Of a stretch of DNA of 8,418 nucleotides, positions 6,398 through 8,418 are shown piece after piece (positions within the stretch are counted from its first letter, which is position 1; the number at the start of each line of letters is the position of its first letter). Origin of the DNA: Spirochaetales bacterium (GTDB taxonomy: Bacteria > Spirochaetota > Spirochaetia > Treponematales > UBA12059). The position numbers and the translations under genes are program-made. The DNA lies in NCBI GenBank assembly GCA_004525355.1, contig SPCK01000073.1:1-8418 (forward strand), written 5' to 3'. The notes below the pieces were generated by a model. The model did not search any database. It had not been told where the DNA came from and was given only the letters and a program-made list of their open reading frames with translations.

Positions 6398-7426
6398 ATG
6401 CACTGCTCTTTCAGCGCCCTGGACGCTTATTTTGGCGTCTCGCCTGGCCCGGTGCGCTTTCTTTGGGCTGAAGGCGGCGTCGTCGAGCTGGCCTCGGGCC
6501 ATGACGGCCTTTCTTTTCCCGGCCTACCGTACGCCGACGCGGCCGATGATACCGGGGAACCTCGCCTCCGCTTCCAGTGCGCCGAAGGGGACGCGCGACC
6601 GGCCTTTCCGCAATTGAGACTGCTCCATGACCCGGCGGCCAAACGCTTCTATGCTCGTGGAGGCGTCTACGAAACCCTTCACACGTCGCGCCCCAGACCT
6701 GACGAATCTACGCCCGAGCTGGTTCTCTTCGAGGCGGCCATCCTGGCATCGCGCTATGCCTACGAACCGGAGACTGAAGGCTTGCCATCCCTCGGCGCTT
6801 GCGGTGCTGACTGTCAGCGCGACCTCCTTGACCTCATCATCACCGGCGCCCATCCGGAAAAAGGCCTGGAAATCCTCCGCATATCAGGCTTTCTCGACTC
6901 CTTCTGGCCGGATATCGCCGGGCTCACCCTGGTGGACCATGTCAAGGATTTTCATCCCGAAGGCGACGCATGGCGCCACACCCTGGAAACCTTCGCGCAT
7001 CGCAAATCTCCCGATCAAATACTCTCGCTGGCCCTATTGCTTCATGACGCCGGAAAGCTCGACGCCGTGGCAAACGAGGGCCGCCGCTTCGACAGGCATT
7101 CGGAACTGGGAGAACGCACGGCCAGAAATTTCCTGCGCAAGCTCGGCTATCCCCAGTCCGTCGTGGACGACGTTGCCTTTCTCGTCCGCAATCATATGCT
7201 GCCTGCCGCCTTGCCACGCATCCCTCCCTCGAGTATCGAGAACGTCCTCAGGCATCCGCTCTTTCCCACGCTGCTCGAGGTATACCGATGCGACGAGCTG
7301 TCCACATTCCGTGGGCCGGATGGATATTACGAGGCATGCGCGGTATATAAAGCGTATCTCAGGAATGTCAGGAATCCGTACCGCGGTCCTGACGGCAAGA
7401 AACGGGCTTTAGCAAGATCGGAGTAG
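6398..7426 (+). CDS. HD-domain protein resembling the C-terminal part of tRNA nucleotidyltransferase/poly(A) polymerase
   Basis: A 342-residue protein. Residues about 185-300 form an HD phosphohydrolase domain: H194 (WRHTLETF), the H216-D217 doublet (LLLHDAGK), H234 (DRHSELG), H266 (VRNHM) and a late acidic residue near D299 (RCDELS) are the likely metal ligands. The segment before it (about 140-175, DLIITGAHPEKGLEILRISGFLDSFWPDI) resembles the helical neck that joins the nucleotidyltransferase head to the HD domain in CCA-adding enzymes. Residues 1-125 (LHDPAAKRFYARGGVYETL) resemble a head region but show no GG-x-vRD or DxD catalytic motif, so nucleotide addition is unlikely. The probable activity is metal-dependent phosphohydrolysis of a nucleotide or RNA end; the substrate is unknown. 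The ATG at 6398 has AAAGG six bases upstream. The next gene starts three bases after the stop. Confidence 0.78.
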   Translation: MHCSFSALDAYFGVSPGPVRFLWAEGGVVELASGHDGLSFPGLPYADAADDTGEPRLRFQCAEGDARPAFPQLRLLHDPAAKRFYARGGVYETLHTSRPRPDESTPELVLFEAAILASRYAYEPETEGLPSLGACGADCQRDLLDLIITGAHPEKGLEILRISGFLDSFWPDIAGLTLVDHVKDFHPEGDAWRHTLETFAHRKSPDQILSLALLLHDAGKLDAVANEGRRFDRHSELGERTARNFLRKLGYPQSVVDDVAFLVRNHMLPAALPRIPPSSIENVLRHPLFPTLLEVYRCDELSTFRGPDGYYEACAVYKAYLRNVRNPYRGPDGKKRALARSE

Positions 7427-7429
7427 GTC

Positions 7430-7813
7430 ATGTTCAAGGAATTCCCCAACCTGCGTCAACACGATGACAGCTACCGTAGGCTCTTTTTCGACGATTTCTT
7501 CGATCTGTACGCATGGTATGACCAGGAAGGTGGTCGAATGATCGGCTTTCAGCTTGTGTACGACAAGCGAGGGTATCAGCGTTCATTGACCTGGACCGAG
7601 AGCGAGGGCTATCGGCACAACAAGATTGATGAAGGCGAGCGCGCTGGCACAAGCAAGATGACGCCCATACTGGTTCCTGACGGGGTCTTTGACGCGATTT
7701 CTGTATCCGAACGATTTGAACGCGACACGGCTGGCCTCGATCGCGAAATATACTTGATGGTCAGCGGCAAGCTCGCCGAATTCGATGCGCTCAAGGTGAG
7801 GAAATATCCATGA
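7430..7813 (+). CDS. Conserved hypothetical protein, 127 residues
   Basis: I do not recognise a named domain. The protein is acidic and aromatic-rich at the N-terminus (FFDDFFDLYAWYD, residues about 19-31). Alternating strand-like segments follow (IGFQLVYDKRGYQRSLTW, about 38-55), then GYRHNKIDEGE and KMTPILVPDGVFD. There is no signal peptide, membrane helix or cysteine pair, so it should be a small soluble cytosolic protein. The ATG at 7430 has GGAGTAGG just upstream, which overlaps the stop of the HD gene. Its own stop overlaps the next start as ATGA. This coupling to the HD and amidohydrolase genes is the only clue to function. The predicted segments hint at a compact alpha/beta fold. Confidence 0.75.
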   Translation: MFKEFPNLRQHDDSYRRLFFDDFFDLYAWYDQEGGRMIGFQLVYDKRGYQRSLTWTESEGYRHNKIDEGERAGTSKMTPILVPDGVFDAISVSERFERDTAGLDREIYLMVSGKLAEFDALKVRKYP

Positions 7814-8418
7814 AAACGATTTACAGGGGCGTATCCCAAGAAGCCGTGATCGTACTCATGTCGATGCTCCGGTCGGCCGGCGTTCCGGCTGAACTGCTCT
7901 CGGGCGGAAAGTTGGAAACGCATCCGCTGTTCAATATCGATGTAGCCGACTTTTCCCTGGTCGTCTCCGACGAGCACGAGGCCGACGCCCTGGCCATTGT
8001 GGCGGACTACCGCGCAACGAGGACTGGCTCTACCCCGGGCACGACCGCGGCTCGCATGAAATCGGCGCATTCGCCTGACGCGTCGCTCGGAGCGAGGGCA
8101 ACGGAACACCGCCGGGCCCTCCATCGCCAGCCCGAAGTCGGCCTGGACCTGCCCCGTACACTCGCTTATGTGCGCTCCGCACTGAACACCGCTGGCCTGC
8201 ACCCGCAAAATTGCGGACCGGGTATCATCTGCGACATCGGAAACGAGGGTCCGTTGGTGGCAATACGGGCCGACATGGACGCCCTGCCGATTACGGAAGA
8301 AACCGGCCTTCCCTTCGCCAGCGAAATCGCTGGAGCAATGCACGCCTGCGGGCACGATGCCCATGCTGGAACCCTGCTCGCGACGGCCGAGCTCCTGGCG
8401 CTGGATCCTCCGCGGGAG
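7810..8418 (+). CDS. M20 family amidohydrolase with DUF2007-like N-terminal extension (3' partial)
   Basis: 203 residues are visible and the frame is still open at the window end. Residues about 95-203 are the start of an M20D/HipO-type amidohydrolase: RRALHRQPEVG (101-111), VAIRADMDALPITEE (150-164) and the metal-binding MHACGHDAH (177-185), with C180 and H182 as likely metal ligands. Such enzymes remove acyl groups from N-acyl amino acids or related amides. Residues 1-72 (MKTIYRG, LRSAGVPAELLSGG, FSLVVSDEHEADALAIVADY) resemble a DUF2007-type small signalling or binding domain, joined by a Ser/Thr/Ala-rich linker. No stop separates the parts. The start ATG at 7810 overlaps the previous stop by four bases, and GTGAGG lies eight bases upstream. 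An internal ATG at 8056 would begin a normal-length amidohydrolase but has no ribosome binding site. The catalytic base and remaining metal ligands lie past the window. Confidence 0.85.
   Translation, partial: MKTIYRGVSQEAVIVLMSMLRSAGVPAELLSGGKLETHPLFNIDVADFSLVVSDEHEADALAIVADYRATRTGSTPGTTAARMKSAHSPDASLGARATEHRRALHRQPEVGLDLPRTLAYVRSALNTAGLHPQNCGPGIICDIGNEGPLVAIRADMDALPITEETGLPFASEIAGAMHACGHDAHAGTLLATAELLALDPPRE

Noticed and set aside
6627..7412. Plus-strand open frame of 261 codons inside the HD gene
   Set aside because: It is a shifted frame with Ser/Pro/Arg-rich low-complexity composition; the overlapping frame carries the HD motifs.
7609..8364. Minus-strand open frame of 251 codons
   Set aside because: It is antisense to the 127-residue gene and the amidohydrolase, whose sense frames have ribosome sites, coupling and the MHACGHD motif.

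Overview
The window comes from a GC-rich bacterial chromosome with tight gene spacing and clear purine-rich ribosome binding sites (GGAGG and AGGAG types) before most genes. I see no mobile element, integrase, phage gene, tRNA, rRNA or CRISPR array. Several proteins recall what I know from spirochaetes: the 108-residue cysteine protein, the HD protein with a tRNA-nucleotidyltransferase-like layout, and the small protein beside it. A high-GC member of the Spirochaetota is therefore my best guess. This is inference from remembered family resemblance, not from a search.

Layout. (1) Positions 1-1974, plus strand: the 3' two-thirds of a large M16 zinc protease of the PqqL type; its start and catalytic site lie before the window. 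(2) A perfect 20-bp palindromic stem at 2001-2044 separates it from the convergent minus-strand block. (3) The minus-strand block, in transcription order from high to low coordinates, is a DUF554/YqgA-type membrane protein (5144-5860), an alcohol-acetyltransferase-like condensation-fold acyltransferase (3680-5011), a zinc-ribbon six-helix membrane protein of the DUF6320 type (2952-3677), and a REC-PAS response regulator (2063-2794). The acyltransferase and the zinc-ribbon protein are two bases apart and almost surely form one unit. (4) Two copies of a 33-base imperfect palindrome (27 of 33 positions identical) sit exactly five bases after the stop codons of the DUF554 gene and the zinc-ribbon gene, so the block probably makes three transcripts. 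(5) A divergent intergenic region (5861-5988) carries a plausible promoter for the plus-strand genes. (6) The plus-strand block is a five-cysteine small protein (5989-6315), an HD-domain protein with a degenerate nucleotidyltransferase-like N-terminal part (6398-7426), an unrecognised 127-residue protein (7430-7813), and an M20 amidohydrolase with a DUF2007-like N-terminal extension that runs off the window end (7810-8418). The last three are coupled by a 3-base gap and a 4-base ATGA overlap and should be one operon.

The genes do not add up to one obvious pathway. The acyltransferase/zinc-ribbon pair is the clearest functional unit: a soluble acyl-transfer enzyme next to a membrane partner. 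The HD / 127-residue / M20 operon is the least explained part. The most distinctive non-coding signal is the repeated 33-base palindrome placed identically behind two unrelated genes.
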